Notes: generated by a model from the sequence alone, not told the origin. A stretch of 64,000 nucleotides of DNA from Cronobacter muytjensii ATCC 51329 (GCF_001277195.1 NZ_CP012268.1:4300115-4364114); one strand, 5' to 3'; counted from the stretch's first letter, positions 52,275 through 61,914 are shown. Numbers and translations: made by a program.

Positions 52275-53792
52275 TTACGAGGCGAGAGAGAGCGTGACGT
52301 TCGCTTTTTTATCGACGTTTTCGGCGAGCCACTGCGCGACGCGCGACTGTTCTTCAGCGTTCAGCCACATGCCCAGTTTGGTACGGCGCCAGATGGCGTC
52401 ATCCAGACGGCGCACCCACTCATGCTCAACCAGGTAGCGCAGTTCCGCTTCGTAGAACTCATGGCCGAAGTTTTCACCGAGCGCGTTAAGATCGGCGGCA
52501 TCGCCCAGAATCAGCTCGCTGTTGCTGCCGTAGGTCCGCGCGTAGTGACGCGCCAGCGCCTCGCTGATGAACGGATAACGGCGGCGCAGCTGCGCGGCGT
52601 AATCATCGCGTTCGCCCTGGAAAGCCCCGCCCGGCAGCACCGCATTGCGGGTCCACGCCTGGCCGATATTGTGGTAATACGGTGACAGCTTCTCCATCGC
52701 ATGTTCGGCAAGCTTGCGGTACGTCGTGAGCTTACCGCCGAAGACCGACAGCAGCGGCGCTTTGCCGTTGTCGTCGTGAATATCGAGCGTATAGTCACGG
52801 GTGATCGCCTGCGGCGAATCGGATTCGTCATCGCAAAGCGGACGCACGCCGGAGTATGTCCAGACCACATCGTCGCGGCCCAGCGGTTTTTTGAAGTGCG
52901 CGTTGTAGACTTTCAGCAGGTAGCTGATTTCCGACTCGTCGATCGCCACGTCTTTCGGATCGCCTTTGTACTCGACGTCCGTGGTGCCGATGATAGAAAA
53001 CTCATCCATCCACGGAATGACAAATACGATGCGCTTATCTTCGTTTTGCAGAATGTACGCCTGCTTCTGGGTATGCACGCGCGGCACCACAATGTGGCTG
53101 CCTTTGATAAGGCGGATGCCGTAAGGCGATTTCAGTTGCAGGCCGTCATCGAAGAAGTTTTTCACCCACGGGCCGGTGGCGTTCACCAAACCGCGCGCCT
53201 GCCAGGTGTAAGTTTTGCCGGTGTCGATATCTTCCGCTTCCACAATCCACATGCCGTTTTCGCGGCGTGCAGAGGTGGCGCGGGTGCGGGTCAGCACTTC
53301 ACCACCTTTTTTCACAACCATCTGGGCGTTCGCCAGCACCAGGCGGGCGTCATCGACCCAACAGTCAGAATATTCGAAACCGCGCACGATTTCCGGCTTC
53401 AGGACGGAATCCGAACCAAAACGCAAACCGGTAGAGCCCGGCAGGCTGGTGCGTTTGCCGAGGTGATCGTACATAAACAGGCCGGTGCGGATCATCCACG
53501 CGGGGCGCAGATGCGGGCGGTGCGGCAGTCGAAAGCGCATCGGGAAGGCGATGTGCGGCGCCATTTTCAGCAGCACTTCGCGCTCGGCCAGCGCCTCGCT
53601 CACCAGACGGAACTCATAATGTTCCAGGTAGCGCAGCCCGCCGTGGATCAATTTGGAGCTGGCGGAAGAGGTGGCACATGCCAGATCCTGCGCTTCCAGC
53701 ATCAGCACAGATAATCCACGCCCTGCGGCGTCTGCCGCGATACCGGCACCGTTGATGCCCCCACCTATCACAATCAGATCTTTGGTTTCCAT
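52275..53792 (-). CDS. glpD: Aerobic glycerol-3-phosphate dehydrogenase GlpD
   Basis: FAD-linked membrane enzyme of 505 residues (E. coli 501) that oxidises glycerol-3-phosphate to dihydroxyacetone phosphate and passes electrons to quinone. The FAD motif is LIVIGGGINGAGIAADAAGRG at residues 6-26, followed by SSASSKLIHGGLRYLEHYEF. FSIIGTTDVEY and VFGGKLTTYRKLAE are family blocks. ATG at 53792 is used (METKDLIVIGG); six codons upstream are not conserved. GlpR operators and a CRP site lie upstream. Confidence 0.96.
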   Translation of the reverse strand: METKDLIVIGGGINGAGIAADAAGRGLSVLMLEAQDLACATSSASSKLIHGGLRYLEHYEFRLVSEALAEREVLLKMAPHIAFPMRFRLPHRPHLRPAWMIRTGLFMYDHLGKRTSLPGSTGLRFGSDSVLKPEIVRGFEYSDCWVDDARLVLANAQMVVKKGGEVLTRTRATSARRENGMWIVEAEDIDTGKTYTWQARGLVNATGPWVKNFFDDGLQLKSPYGIRLIKGSHIVVPRVHTQKQAYILQNEDKRIVFVIPWMDEFSIIGTTDVEYKGDPKDVAIDESEISYLLKVYNAHFKKPLGRDDVVWTYSGVRPLCDDESDSPQAITRDYTLDIHDDNGKAPLLSVFGGKLTTYRKLAEHAMEKLSPYYHNIGQAWTRNAVLPGGAFQGERDDYAAQLRRRYPFISEALARHYARTYGSNSELILGDAADLNALGENFGHEFYEAELRYLVEHEWVRRLDDAIWRRTKLGMWLNAEEQSRVAQWLAENVDKKANVTLSLAS

Positions 53793-53808
53793 GCTGCTGC
53801 CCTCACGC

Positions 53809-53847
53809 ACTTTCGTTAAAGCTCATAAATGTTCGTTATCGCTCATA
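53809..53847. promoter_or_regulatory. Tandem GlpR operators upstream of glpD
   Basis: AATGTTCGTTATCGCTCATA (53828-53847) fits the GlpR operator WATGTTCGWT-WNCGWACATW, and ACTTTCGTTAAAGCTCATAA (53809-53828) is a weaker adjacent copy. Tandem GlpR operators are known at E. coli glpD. GlpR itself is encoded 1.5 kb away. Confidence 0.75.
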
Positions 53848-53892
53848 ATAGCAAACAAACGCGCTTTTGATAACAACAAAAAAACAATTCAG

Positions 53893-53908
53893 TGTGATGT
53901 GAATAACA
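53893..53908. promoter_or_regulatory. CRP-like site between glpD and glpE
   Basis: TGTGATGTGAATAACA has the full TGTGA half and a TAACA second half at the correct 6-bp spacing. It suits cAMP-CRP control of glpD and possibly glpE. Confidence 0.55.
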
Positions 53909-54016
53909 TTATGGCGTTACAGCCGGAGGAAGCCTTACACTTACGTTATTATCGACACACGCGCCGTGCGCCGTTGTGTCAGGCAGACGCCCCCTTTACC
54001 GATGAAAGAGAGCACC

Positions 54017-54346
54017 ATGGATCAGTTTGAATGCATTAATGTCGAAGAAGCGCACCAGAAACTGCAGCAGGGGAGCGCCGTGCTGGTGGATATTCGCGAT
54101 CCGCAAAGTTACGCGATGGGCCACACGCCGGGCGCGTTTCATTTAACTAACGCCACGCTGCCCGCTTTTATGCAGCAGACGGATTTTGACGTGCCCGTGC
54201 TGGTGATGTGTTATCACGGCAACAGCAGCAAGGGAGCGGCGCAGTATTTGATTCATCAGGGCTTTGACCAGGTCTACAGCGTCGACGGCGGTTTTGACGC
54301 CTGGCATCGACATTTCCCGGCGGAAGTGGCACACGGCGAGAGTTAA
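54017..54346 (+). CDS. glpE: Thiosulfate sulfurtransferase GlpE
   Basis: Single-domain rhodanese of 109 residues (E. coli 108) that moves sulfane sulfur from thiosulfate to cyanide or thiols such as thioredoxin. The active-site loop is MCYHGNSSKGAA with catalytic Cys65, and the rhodanese blocks VLVDIRDPQSYAMGHTPGAFHL and VYSVDGGFDAWHRHFP are present. ATG at 54017 (MDQFECINVEEA) is chosen from E. coli. First gene of glpEGR. Confidence 0.94.
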   Translation: MDQFECINVEEAHQKLQQGSAVLVDIRDPQSYAMGHTPGAFHLTNATLPAFMQQTDFDVPVLVMCYHGNSSKGAAQYLIHQGFDQVYSVDGGFDAWHRHFPAEVAHGES

Positions 54347-54426
54347 GCGTCGGTCTCCGCGTCGTTCGCAGGTATACTATTTCTCTCCTGTGGGGATACC
54401 CCTCTGAACAGAACGACTTGCTATCT

Positions 54427-55257
54427 ATGTTGATGATTAACGCGTTTGACAACCCGCGTCTGGCCCAGGCGTTTGTTGACTATATGGCGACTCAGGGCGT
54501 CATGCTGGACATTCAGCGACACGACACCTGGGATGTCTGGCTGGCCGATGAATCGCAGGCCGAAAAAGTAAAAGCGGAGCTGAGCTATTTCCTGGCGCAT
54601 CCGGGCGATCCGCGCTATCTCTCCGCGAGCTGGCAGACCGGGCAGCTCAACGCTGGTCTGCGCTATCGCTCTTATCCGTTTATGGCGACCGTGCGCGCTC
54701 ACGCGGGCCCGCTTACGCTTGGCATGATGGTGTTGTGCGTCGTGGCGTATCTCGCGATGAGCATCATTGGTTATCCGCAAGTCGCCGTCTGGCTTGCATG
54801 GCCTTTCGATCCCTCTCTCAAATTTCAACTCTGGCGCTATGTCAGCCCCCTGTTGCTGCACTTTTCCCTCCTGAGCCTGATCTTCAATCTGCTATGGTGG
54901 TGGTATCTTGCCGGTCCGCTGGAGAAGCGGGTGGGCAGCGGCAAGCTGCTGACGCTGACGCTGGTGACGGCGCTGGTGGGCGGCGTTATCCAGTTTCAGG
55001 TAGGCGGCCCATGGTTTGGCGGCCTCGGCGGCGTGGTTTACGCGCTCGTTGGCTATGTCTGGCTGCGCGGCGAGCGTGAGCCGGAAAGCGGGCTGCACCT
55101 GCCGCGCGGGATTCTGGTGTTTATGCTGCTGTGGCTGGCCATTGGCGGGCTGGGGCTGTTTGGCAACAAGACGGCGAATGCCGATCTGGTGGCGGGGATG
55201 CTGATTGGCCTGGCGATGGCCATGACGGATACTCTGCATGCGCGAAAACGAAAATAA
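54427..55257 (+). CDS. glpG: GlpG rhomboid homologue lacking catalytic residues (pseudoprotease)
   Basis: Membrane protein of 276 residues, exactly the E. coli GlpG length, aligning without gaps. E. coli GlpG is an intramembrane serine protease with catalytic dyad Ser201 and His254. Here position 201 is Gly (FGGLGGVVYALVGY, codon GGC at 55027), position 254 is Leu (NADLVAG, CTG at 55186), and oxyanion His150 is Ser (LLLHFSLLSLIFN, AGC at 54874). Kept are Trp136-Arg137, His145, Asn154, Gly199, Tyr205 and all six helices. The protein should fold but cannot cleave by the known mechanism. ATG at 54427 matches E. coli. Overlap or close linkage with glpE and glpR is kept. Confidence 0.93.
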   Translation: MLMINAFDNPRLAQAFVDYMATQGVMLDIQRHDTWDVWLADESQAEKVKAELSYFLAHPGDPRYLSASWQTGQLNAGLRYRSYPFMATVRAHAGPLTLGMMVLCVVAYLAMSIIGYPQVAVWLAWPFDPSLKFQLWRYVSPLLLHFSLLSLIFNLLWWWYLAGPLEKRVGSGKLLTLTLVTALVGGVIQFQVGGPWFGGLGGVVYALVGYVWLRGEREPESGLHLPRGILVFMLLWLAIGGLGLFGNKTANADLVAGMLIGLAMAMTDTLHARKRK

Positions 55258-55282
55258 TACGGCAACACGTCAGGAGAAGGGT

Positions 55283-56041
55283 GTGAAGCAAACACAACGT
55301 CACGACGCCATTATTGAACTGGTCAAAAAGCAGGGCTATGTGAGCACCGAGGAACTGGTAGAGCAGTTCGCCGTCAGCCCGCAAACTATTCGTCGCGATC
55401 TTAACGATCTCGCTGAACAAAATATGATCCTGCGCCACCACGGCGGCGCGGCGTTGCCGTCAAGTTCGGTCAATGCTTCCTGGCATGATCGTAAGGCCAC
55501 CCAGACGGCGGAAAAAGAGCGTATCGCCTATAAAGTCGCAAGCCAGATCCCCAACGGCGCGACGCTTTTTATCGATATCGGCACCACCCCAGAGGCCGTG
55601 GCGCACGCGCTGTTAAACCATGAGAATCTGCGTATCGTCACCAATAACCTGAACGTGGCGAACACATTGATGGTAAAAGACGATTTCCGCATCATCCTGG
55701 CGGGCGGCGAATTGCGCAGCCGCGACGGCGGGATTATCGGCGAGGCGACGCTCGATTTTATCTCTCAGTTCCGGCTCGATTTCGGCATTCTGGGCATCAG
55801 CGGCATCGACAGCGACGGCTCGCTGCTGGAGTTCGACTATCACGAAGTGCGCACCAAGCGTGCCATCATCGAAAACTCGCGCCACGTCATGTTAGTGGTA
55901 GATCACTCTAAGTTTGGCCGTAACGCAATGGTGAATTTAGGCAGCATCAGCCTCGTGGACGCCGTGTATACCGACATCATGCCGCCTGCCGGCGTGATGC
56001 AGGTGATTAATGCCAATAAGGTGCAGTTAGAGTTGTGTTGA
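55283..56041 (+). CDS. glpR: Glycerol-3-phosphate regulon repressor GlpR
   Basis: DeoR-family repressor of 252 residues. The helix-turn-helix is GYVSTEELVEQFAVSPQTIRRDLNDLAEQN, and the effector domain ILAGGELRSRDGGIIGEATLDFI binds glycerol-3-phosphate. GTG at 55283 (VKQTQRHDAIIEL) is the start, preceded by AGGAG and matching E. coli. The frame is intact, unlike the frameshifted glpR of E. coli MG1655. It starts 25 bp after glpG. Confidence 0.95.
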   Translation: MKQTQRHDAIIELVKKQGYVSTEELVEQFAVSPQTIRRDLNDLAEQNMILRHHGGAALPSSSVNASWHDRKATQTAEKERIAYKVASQIPNGATLFIDIGTTPEAVAHALLNHENLRIVTNNLNVANTLMVKDDFRIILAGGELRSRDGGIIGEATLDFISQFRLDFGILGISGIDSDGSLLEFDYHEVRTKRAIIENSRHVMLVVDHSKFGRNAMVNLGSISLVDAVYTDIMPPAGVMQVINANKVQLELC

Positions 56042-56076
56042 TGATGTTGAGGGTGAGGTAACGCCGTGAGTGAAGT

Positions 56077-56165
56077 GGCGGGTGCGCTGCGCTGAGTCGC
56101 CCTACGCAACCCGTTTGATGAGCAGGCAGGGTGGGTAAGCGAACGCACCCACCGTTTAAGCCCGC
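56077..56165. repeat. REP-like palindromes between glpR and malT
   Basis: GGCGGGTGCGCTGCGCTGAGTCGCCC (about 56077-56102) and GGTGGGTAAGCGAACGCACCCACC (about 56130-56153) are two members of the dispersed REP-like family. They fill the 150-bp gap between the convergent glpR and malT. Confidence 0.68.
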
Positions 56166-56192
56166 CACCCACTGTTGGCGTGAATCGCCGTC

Positions 56193-58898
56193 TTAAACCC
56201 CGTACCCCATCATTTTCAACAGCTGCTGGGCATGCTGCACGGCGGCCTGACGGTGAGCCACGCCGAGCTTCTGATACAAATTCCGGATATGGGTTTTGAT
56301 GGTCGTTGCGGCCACGTCAAGCTCGCCCGCGATCTGGTCGTTGCTGTAACCGGAATAGATAAGCCCCAACACCTGCCACTCGCGCTGGGTCAGCGGGCTG
56401 GTGCGGATGAGCTCCGGTACTTCCGGATGATTCAACAGTTTATTCACGAAATTCTCATCAAAATGCGCGAATTTATGGCGATGGTGCTGGTTAATGTCGC
56501 GCAAAATGCGCTGCGCGCGATGCTGTTCGATTTCCGGCAGCGTATTAAGCTGTAACAGCTGGCGCAACTGCTGCGCCATCGCCTCGCCTTCAATCACAAA
56601 ATGGCTGATAAACCCGGTGCGGTTTGCGAGCGTCAGGGCTTCCATCAAGACCCGCTGGGCATCGCTTTTACGCCCGGCGTTCCAGTAAAGCTGATTCAGC
56701 AACAGCAGGTTGCGGTTGATATCGCTCATCAGGCGCAGGCTGCGCGCATTTTCGTTCAGCTCTTCCAGCACCATCTCCGCCGGGCCGTATTCGCCAAGCA
56801 GGATCTGCGCGCGCGCGATGTTGCGCCACTGGCTTTGCAGAAAATGGTTATTGGCGAAGGCCGGTTTCGGCGTCTGGCGCAGCCAGGTCGCGGCCGCCGC
56901 TTTGTCGCCGGTCATCTGCCAGTAAATCACCCGCACTTTATCGGCGTTGGAAACCCAGTCGCTGTGGTAATGGCCATTGCCCAGCAGATTTTCAAGGCGA
57001 TTCAGATGGCTGCGGGCGTTGTCGAGATCGCCGCGCGCCAGCGAACACTGCACCAGCAGCGCCAGGCACTGCAACTGCTGTTGCGGCTGATAGCTCGCCA
57101 GCACCGTCATACCGGTGCGCGCGCAGGTTTCCGCTTCATCAAGACGCGCCCAGGCCCACAGCAGTTGCGCGCGAATGCGCAGCAAAAACTCATGGAGCGG
57201 CAGCTGTTCCAGATGCTGCTCCTGAATAAGCACAAACGCCTTCTCCTGCGTCTCCCACGCGGCCTGCAAAAAGCCCTGGGCGAAGAGAATTTCGCTCTGC
57301 TGGATAAGGCTCCAGAGCGCGTAATGCCAGACATCGTGACGGCGCGCCATCAGCTCGGTTTGCTGCATCACTGACAGCGATTTGGTTAAATCGCCTTTGC
57401 AGTGCAACACTTCGCCGTGTACCGACGTCGCCACGATACGGCTGTAAAAATTCGCCAGCGGCAGCGTGTCGAGCGCCACCATCGCCAGCCGTTCGGCCTC
57501 GTCCGGGTCGCCGTCGTTAATCGCGACCTGCGCGCGCAGGGCATTGAATTCGCCATGCAGCGTCTCGTCCATTTCGCCTTTCATCTCCTGCTCGGCGCGC
57601 GCCAGCAGGGTGTTGACTTCGCTGTAACGATGCTGGCTCTGCATCAGCCATGCCTGCAACAGCACCAGGCGCGGGTTCGCCAGCAGGCTCTCCCAGGGCA
57701 GCGCTTTTAAAGACTGTTCCAGCAGTGTGAGTTCGCTGTGGTTGAACAGCCCCCAGGCGTGGTTCAGCAGAATATCGCGCAGCATACTGGCATCGCCTGC
57801 CGCAAGCGCATGGTGGATAGCCTCGCTCGGGAAGCCCTGCGCCATCCAGCTTTCCGCGGCGGCGCGGTGGATATCCGGCAGTTCCGTCGCCAGCTCCCAC
57901 TGGCAGCGCTGGCGCAGGAAATTACCAAACAGCGGGTGATAGCTGAACCATTCGCCAGAGTCGTCCATACGCTGCAAAAACAGGCCCTGACGTTCGATCT
58001 CTTCAAGCCGCATCTGGCCGTTCTCTTCGCCGGTCACGCGCACGATCAGCGCGTCGTTCATCGAACGCAGCAGGGCGCTTTTCAGCAAAAACTGACGGGT
58101 GTCGGCATCAACGTTGTTCAGTACCTCATCGACCAGATAATCGGAGAGATGGCTGGCGTTAATGCCTGCCAGACGGCGCGCTGACTGGTGCACCGCGCCG
58201 GTATTTTGTCGGGCAGAAAGGGCGATAAGCTGTAGCGCGGTGGCCCAGCCCGCGACGTCATCGCACAGGCGGCTGCTCTGCGCCGGTTCAATCGGCTGAC
58301 TGAGGCGGCAGTCAAAAAACTGACGCGCCTCCTGATGTGTAAAGGCGAGCTGCTGGCTGCCGATTTCAAGCAGTTGTTCGCGCACGCGCAGGTTGGCGAT
58401 ACCCAACTGCGGCAGATTACGCGACAGCACAACCAGCGTCAGGTTATCGGGCTGATGACGCAGGAAAAAGCGCATCGCCTCATGGATAACGGGGTTGGTA
58501 ATGTGGTGGTAGTCGTCAATCACCAGATAGAGCGGGCGCGACCACGCTGCAAGTTCGATAAACAGCTGCGCGAAGAGCGATGACAGGTTGGCGTACTGGC
58601 GTTTTTGCGCAATCACTTCGCTGCTAACGCAGTGCCCGCCGGTCGCCTGCTGGATGGCGGCGATAAGATAACTGGCGAAGCGCTCCTGCTGGTTGTCACC
58701 TTCATCCAGTGAATACCATCCCAGCTCGGTTTTTCCTGCGGCCCACTGCGAAATCAGCGTGGTTTTACCGTACCCCGCAGGGCTGGTGATAAGCGCCAGT
58801 CGGTAGTTGCTAGCGCCGGATAATTTAGCCAGAAGACGTTCACGAACCACAGTGTGTTCAAGACGAACCGGGCGACTTAACTTAGACGGTATCAACAT
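56193..58898 (-). CDS. malT: Maltose regulon transcriptional activator MalT
   Basis: ATP- and maltotriose-dependent activator of 901 residues, the E. coli length. An AAA+-like ATPase domain with Walker A TSPAGYGKTTLISQ (about residues 38-51) and Walker B LVIDDYHHI is followed by a superhelical sensor region. A LuxR-type helix-turn-helix closes the protein (LTQREWQVLGLIYSGYSND and VAATTIKTHIRNLYQKLGV). MalT turns on malPQ and the maltose transporter genes. A CRP-like site upstream fits its known catabolite control. Confidence 0.97.
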   Translation of the reverse strand: MLIPSKLSRPVRLEHTVVRERLLAKLSGASNYRLALITSPAGYGKTTLISQWAAGKTELGWYSLDEGDNQQERFASYLIAAIQQATGGHCVSSEVIAQKRQYANLSSLFAQLFIELAAWSRPLYLVIDDYHHITNPVIHEAMRFFLRHQPDNLTLVVLSRNLPQLGIANLRVREQLLEIGSQQLAFTHQEARQFFDCRLSQPIEPAQSSRLCDDVAGWATALQLIALSARQNTGAVHQSARRLAGINASHLSDYLVDEVLNNVDADTRQFLLKSALLRSMNDALIVRVTGEENGQMRLEEIERQGLFLQRMDDSGEWFSYHPLFGNFLRQRCQWELATELPDIHRAAAESWMAQGFPSEAIHHALAAGDASMLRDILLNHAWGLFNHSELTLLEQSLKALPWESLLANPRLVLLQAWLMQSQHRYSEVNTLLARAEQEMKGEMDETLHGEFNALRAQVAINDGDPDEAERLAMVALDTLPLANFYSRIVATSVHGEVLHCKGDLTKSLSVMQQTELMARRHDVWHYALWSLIQQSEILFAQGFLQAAWETQEKAFVLIQEQHLEQLPLHEFLLRIRAQLLWAWARLDEAETCARTGMTVLASYQPQQQLQCLALLVQCSLARGDLDNARSHLNRLENLLGNGHYHSDWVSNADKVRVIYWQMTGDKAAAATWLRQTPKPAFANNHFLQSQWRNIARAQILLGEYGPAEMVLEELNENARSLRLMSDINRNLLLLNQLYWNAGRKSDAQRVLMEALTLANRTGFISHFVIEGEAMAQQLRQLLQLNTLPEIEQHRAQRILRDINQHHRHKFAHFDENFVNKLLNHPEVPELIRTSPLTQREWQVLGLIYSGYSNDQIAGELDVAATTIKTHIRNLYQKLGVAHRQAAVQHAQQLLKMMGYGV

Positions 58899-59511
58899 AG
58901 GATCACTTCACTGTGCAGGAGGCAACGAGATGACGATTTTTTTTGCGCTTCGTAATTAATACTAAATTAAGGTCGGACAGAACGGGCGCGATTGCAAGTT
59001 ATGTCCTTTTTCGGGCCGCTTAAAGTTGCACTCTGTCACATTTCCATTTTTTCTGTGAATAATTCCTGTCCACTTCTCGCAAACAGGCACGGGCTCTGGG
59101 TTGGCATAAAAAAGGCACTGTGCGTAATTCCGCCATCAGGGCAATAAAGGTAAGTGGACAGGCTGTTTTTCAGTGGGTTTTGTGGGTGGAATCACGTCAC
59201 AAAGTAACAAAAACAGGCGTTACGCGTTATTTTTGGTGAGAAATCATTTCTTCTGTTACATAACGGTTCGCAGACGCCTCTGTGCGCCCCTCATACCGCC
59301 TCTCTGATGCGTCCTCCTGCTGCAGAAATCTCACGTTCTTTTGCCCGTTTTCACCGCCAGCCGCTAAGGTTTAGTGGCGGCGATCACAGTTTTTGCTACT
59401 CCCCGCGCCTCCTCCCTCGCTAATCGGGGCCAGGATGAGGAATTCGCTCAGGCCGCCGGGCAAACTAACGAAAATTATCCCTATTTTCTTGCTACAGGAC
59501 CCCGATTTACT
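58899..59511. promoter_or_regulatory. 613-bp malT-malPQ divergent control region
   Basis: The gap holds a CRP-like site at 59022-59043 (AAAGTTGCACTCTGTCACAT and two more bases), homologous in reverse complement to the one known at E. coli malT, and a weaker one at 59181-59196. MalT boxes lie near malP: GGGAGGAGG on the minus strand at 59408-59416 and GGATGAGG at 59433-59440. Open codons reach about 46 residues upstream of malP, but they lie within these boxes and are not taken as coding. Confidence 0.72.
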
Positions 59512-61914
59512 ATGTCACAGCCCACCTTTAATCCGGCCGATTTCGAGGCTGCCCTGACCCGTCAGTGGCAGCGTTTTGGTTTGCGCAGCGCCAAAGAAAT
59601 GACGCAGCGCCAGTGGTGGCAGGCGGTCAGCGGCGCGCTCTCAGAACTGCTCGTCGCTATTCCAGCCCAGCAGCCGAAGGCGCAGCAGCGCCACGTTAAC
59701 TACATCTCCATGGAGTTTCTGATTGGCCGCCTGACCGGCAATAATCTGCTGAATCTTGGCTGGCACGATGAAGTCAGCCGCATTCTCGAAGGGCACAATA
59801 TCCATCTCGGCGATCTGCTGGAGCAGGAGACAGACCCGGCATTAGGCAATGGCGGTCTGGGTCGTCTGGCGGCCTGCTTCCTGGATTCCATGGCGACCGT
59901 CGGCCAGTCTGCGACCGGCTATGGTCTTAATTACCAGTACGGGCTGTTCCGCCAGTCGTTCGACGATGGCAAGCAGATGGAAGCGCCGGACGACTGGCAG
60001 CGCCGCAGTTACCCGTGGTTTACCCATAACGCGGCGCTGAACGTGCAGGTGGGGATCGGCGGCAAGGTTATCAAAGAAGGTAAAAACACGCGCTGGGAGC
60101 CGGGCTTTGTTATCACCGGCGAAGCATGGGATCTGCCGGTGGTCGGCTATCGCAACAGCGTGGCGCAGCCGCTGCGCCTGTGGCAGGCGACGCACGCCCA
60201 TCCGTTTGACCTGACGAAGTTCAACGACGGTGATTTCCTGCGCGCCGAACAGCAGGGCGTCGAGGCGGAAAAACTCACCAAAGTGCTCTACCCGAACGAC
60301 AACCATCAGGCGGGCAAAAAGCTGCGTCTGATGCAGCAATATTTCCAGTGCGCTTGTTCTGTCGCGGATATTTTGCGTCGTCATCATCTGGCGGGCCGCA
60401 AGCTTGCCGAGCTGCCGGCTTACGAGGTGATCCAGCTTAACGACACCCACCCGACCATCGCCATTCCTGAGCTGCTGCGTGTGCTGATTGACGAGCATCA
60501 GCTGAGCTGGGACGAGGCCTGGGCCATCACCAGCAACACCTTTGCCTACACTAACCACACCCTGATGCCAGAGGCGCTGGAGTGCTGGGACGAGCGCCTC
60601 ATCCGCGCGCTGCTGCCGCGCCACATGCAAATCATTAAAGAGATAAACACGCGCTTTAAAAAGCTTGTCAGCAAAACCTGGCCTGGCGACGAGGCGGTCT
60701 GGGCGAAGCTCGCCGTGGTGCATCACGGTCAGGTGCGTATGGCGAACCTCTGCGTGGTAAGCGGCTTTGCGGTGAATGGCGTGGCGGCGCTGCACTCCGA
60801 TTTAGTGGTGAAAGATCTGTTCCCGGAATATCACCAGTTGTGGCCGAACAAATTCCATAACGTCACCAACGGCATCACGCCGCGCCGCTGGATCAAACAG
60901 TGCAACCCGGCGCTGGCCGCGCTTATCGATAAGACGCTGAAAAAAGAGTGGGTCAACGATCTCGACGCGCTGGCAGGGCTTGAAAAATATGCTGACGACG
61001 TGGCGTTCCGTAAGGCATACCGCACCATTAAGCAGGAAAACAAGCAGCGTCTGGCGGCGTATATTCACGCCCGCACCGGTATTGAAATTAACCCGAATGC
61101 GCTGTTTGACGTGCAGATCAAACGCCTGCACGAATACAAACGCCAGCACCTCAACCTGCTGCATATCCTTGCGCTGTATAAAGAAATTCGTGAAAACCCG
61201 CAGGCGGATCGCGTGCCGCGCGTCTTCCTGTTCGGTGCGAAAGCCGCGCCCGGTTATTACCTCGCCAAAAATATCATCTACGCTATCAACAAAGTGGCGC
61301 AGGCAGTGAACAACGATCCGGCCATCGGCGATAAGCTCAAAGTGGTCTTCCTGCCAGATTACAACGTCTCTGTCGCCGAGATGATGATCCCGGCGGCGGA
61401 TATCTCCGAGCAGATATCGACTGCCGGTAAAGAGGCGTCCGGCACCGGCAACATGAAGCTGGCGCTGAACGGCGCGCTTACCGTCGGCACCCTGGACGGC
61501 GCGAACGTCGAAATTGCCGAGCAGGTTGGCGATGAGAACATTTTTATCTTCGGCCACACCGTTGAAGAAGTGAAAGCGCTCAAAGCCAAAGGGTATGACC
61601 CGGTGAAATGGCGCAAAAAAGACAAACTGCTGGACGCGGTACTCAAAGAGCTGGAGAAAGGCGTCTATACCGACGGCGACAAGCACGCCTTCGATCAGAT
61701 GCTGCACAGCATGGATAAACAGGGCGGCGACCCGTACCTGGTGATGGCTGACTTTTCCGCCTATGTTGAAGCCCAGAAGCAGGTGGATGTGCTCTACCGC
61801 GACCAGGAAGCCTGGACCCGCGCGGCTATCCTTAACACCGCGCGCTGCGGCATGTTCAGCTCTGACCGCTCTATCCGGGATTATCAGCAACGTATCTGGC
61901 AGGCAAAACGCTAA
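59512..61914 (+). CDS. malP: Maltodextrin phosphorylase MalP
   Basis: GT35 phosphorylase of 800 residues (E. coli 797) that releases glucose-1-phosphate from maltodextrins. The pyridoxal-phosphate lysine is in EASGTGNMKLALNG, with LGNGGLGRLAACFLDSMATV and HEYKRQHLNLLHIL blocks. It is a clear paralogue of GlgP but starts with MSQPTFNPADFEAALTRQWQ as MalP does. ATG at 59512 matches E. coli. malQ begins 10 bp after its stop. Confidence 0.97.
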   Translation: MSQPTFNPADFEAALTRQWQRFGLRSAKEMTQRQWWQAVSGALSELLVAIPAQQPKAQQRHVNYISMEFLIGRLTGNNLLNLGWHDEVSRILEGHNIHLGDLLEQETDPALGNGGLGRLAACFLDSMATVGQSATGYGLNYQYGLFRQSFDDGKQMEAPDDWQRRSYPWFTHNAALNVQVGIGGKVIKEGKNTRWEPGFVITGEAWDLPVVGYRNSVAQPLRLWQATHAHPFDLTKFNDGDFLRAEQQGVEAEKLTKVLYPNDNHQAGKKLRLMQQYFQCACSVADILRRHHLAGRKLAELPAYEVIQLNDTHPTIAIPELLRVLIDEHQLSWDEAWAITSNTFAYTNHTLMPEALECWDERLIRALLPRHMQIIKEINTRFKKLVSKTWPGDEAVWAKLAVVHHGQVRMANLCVVSGFAVNGVAALHSDLVVKDLFPEYHQLWPNKFHNVTNGITPRRWIKQCNPALAALIDKTLKKEWVNDLDALAGLEKYADDVAFRKAYRTIKQENKQRLAAYIHARTGIEINPNALFDVQIKRLHEYKRQHLNLLHILALYKEIRENPQADRVPRVFLFGAKAAPGYYLAKNIIYAINKVAQAVNNDPAIGDKLKVVFLPDYNVSVAEMMIPAADISEQISTAGKEASGTGNMKLALNGALTVGTLDGANVEIAEQVGDENIFIFGHTVEEVKALKAKGYDPVKWRKKDKLLDAVLKELEKGVYTDGDKHAFDQMLHSMDKQGGDPYLVMADFSAYVEAQKQVDVLYRDQEAWTRAAILNTARCGMFSSDRSIRDYQQRIWQAKR

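Noticed and set aside
55283..56041. Possible glpR frameshift as in E. coli MG1655
   Set aside because: The frame is continuous over 252 codons and matches full-length GlpR.
59374..59511. 46-codon N-terminal extension of MalP
   Set aside because: The extension runs through MalT boxes and is not like phosphorylase; the ATG at 59512 reproduces the known MalP start.
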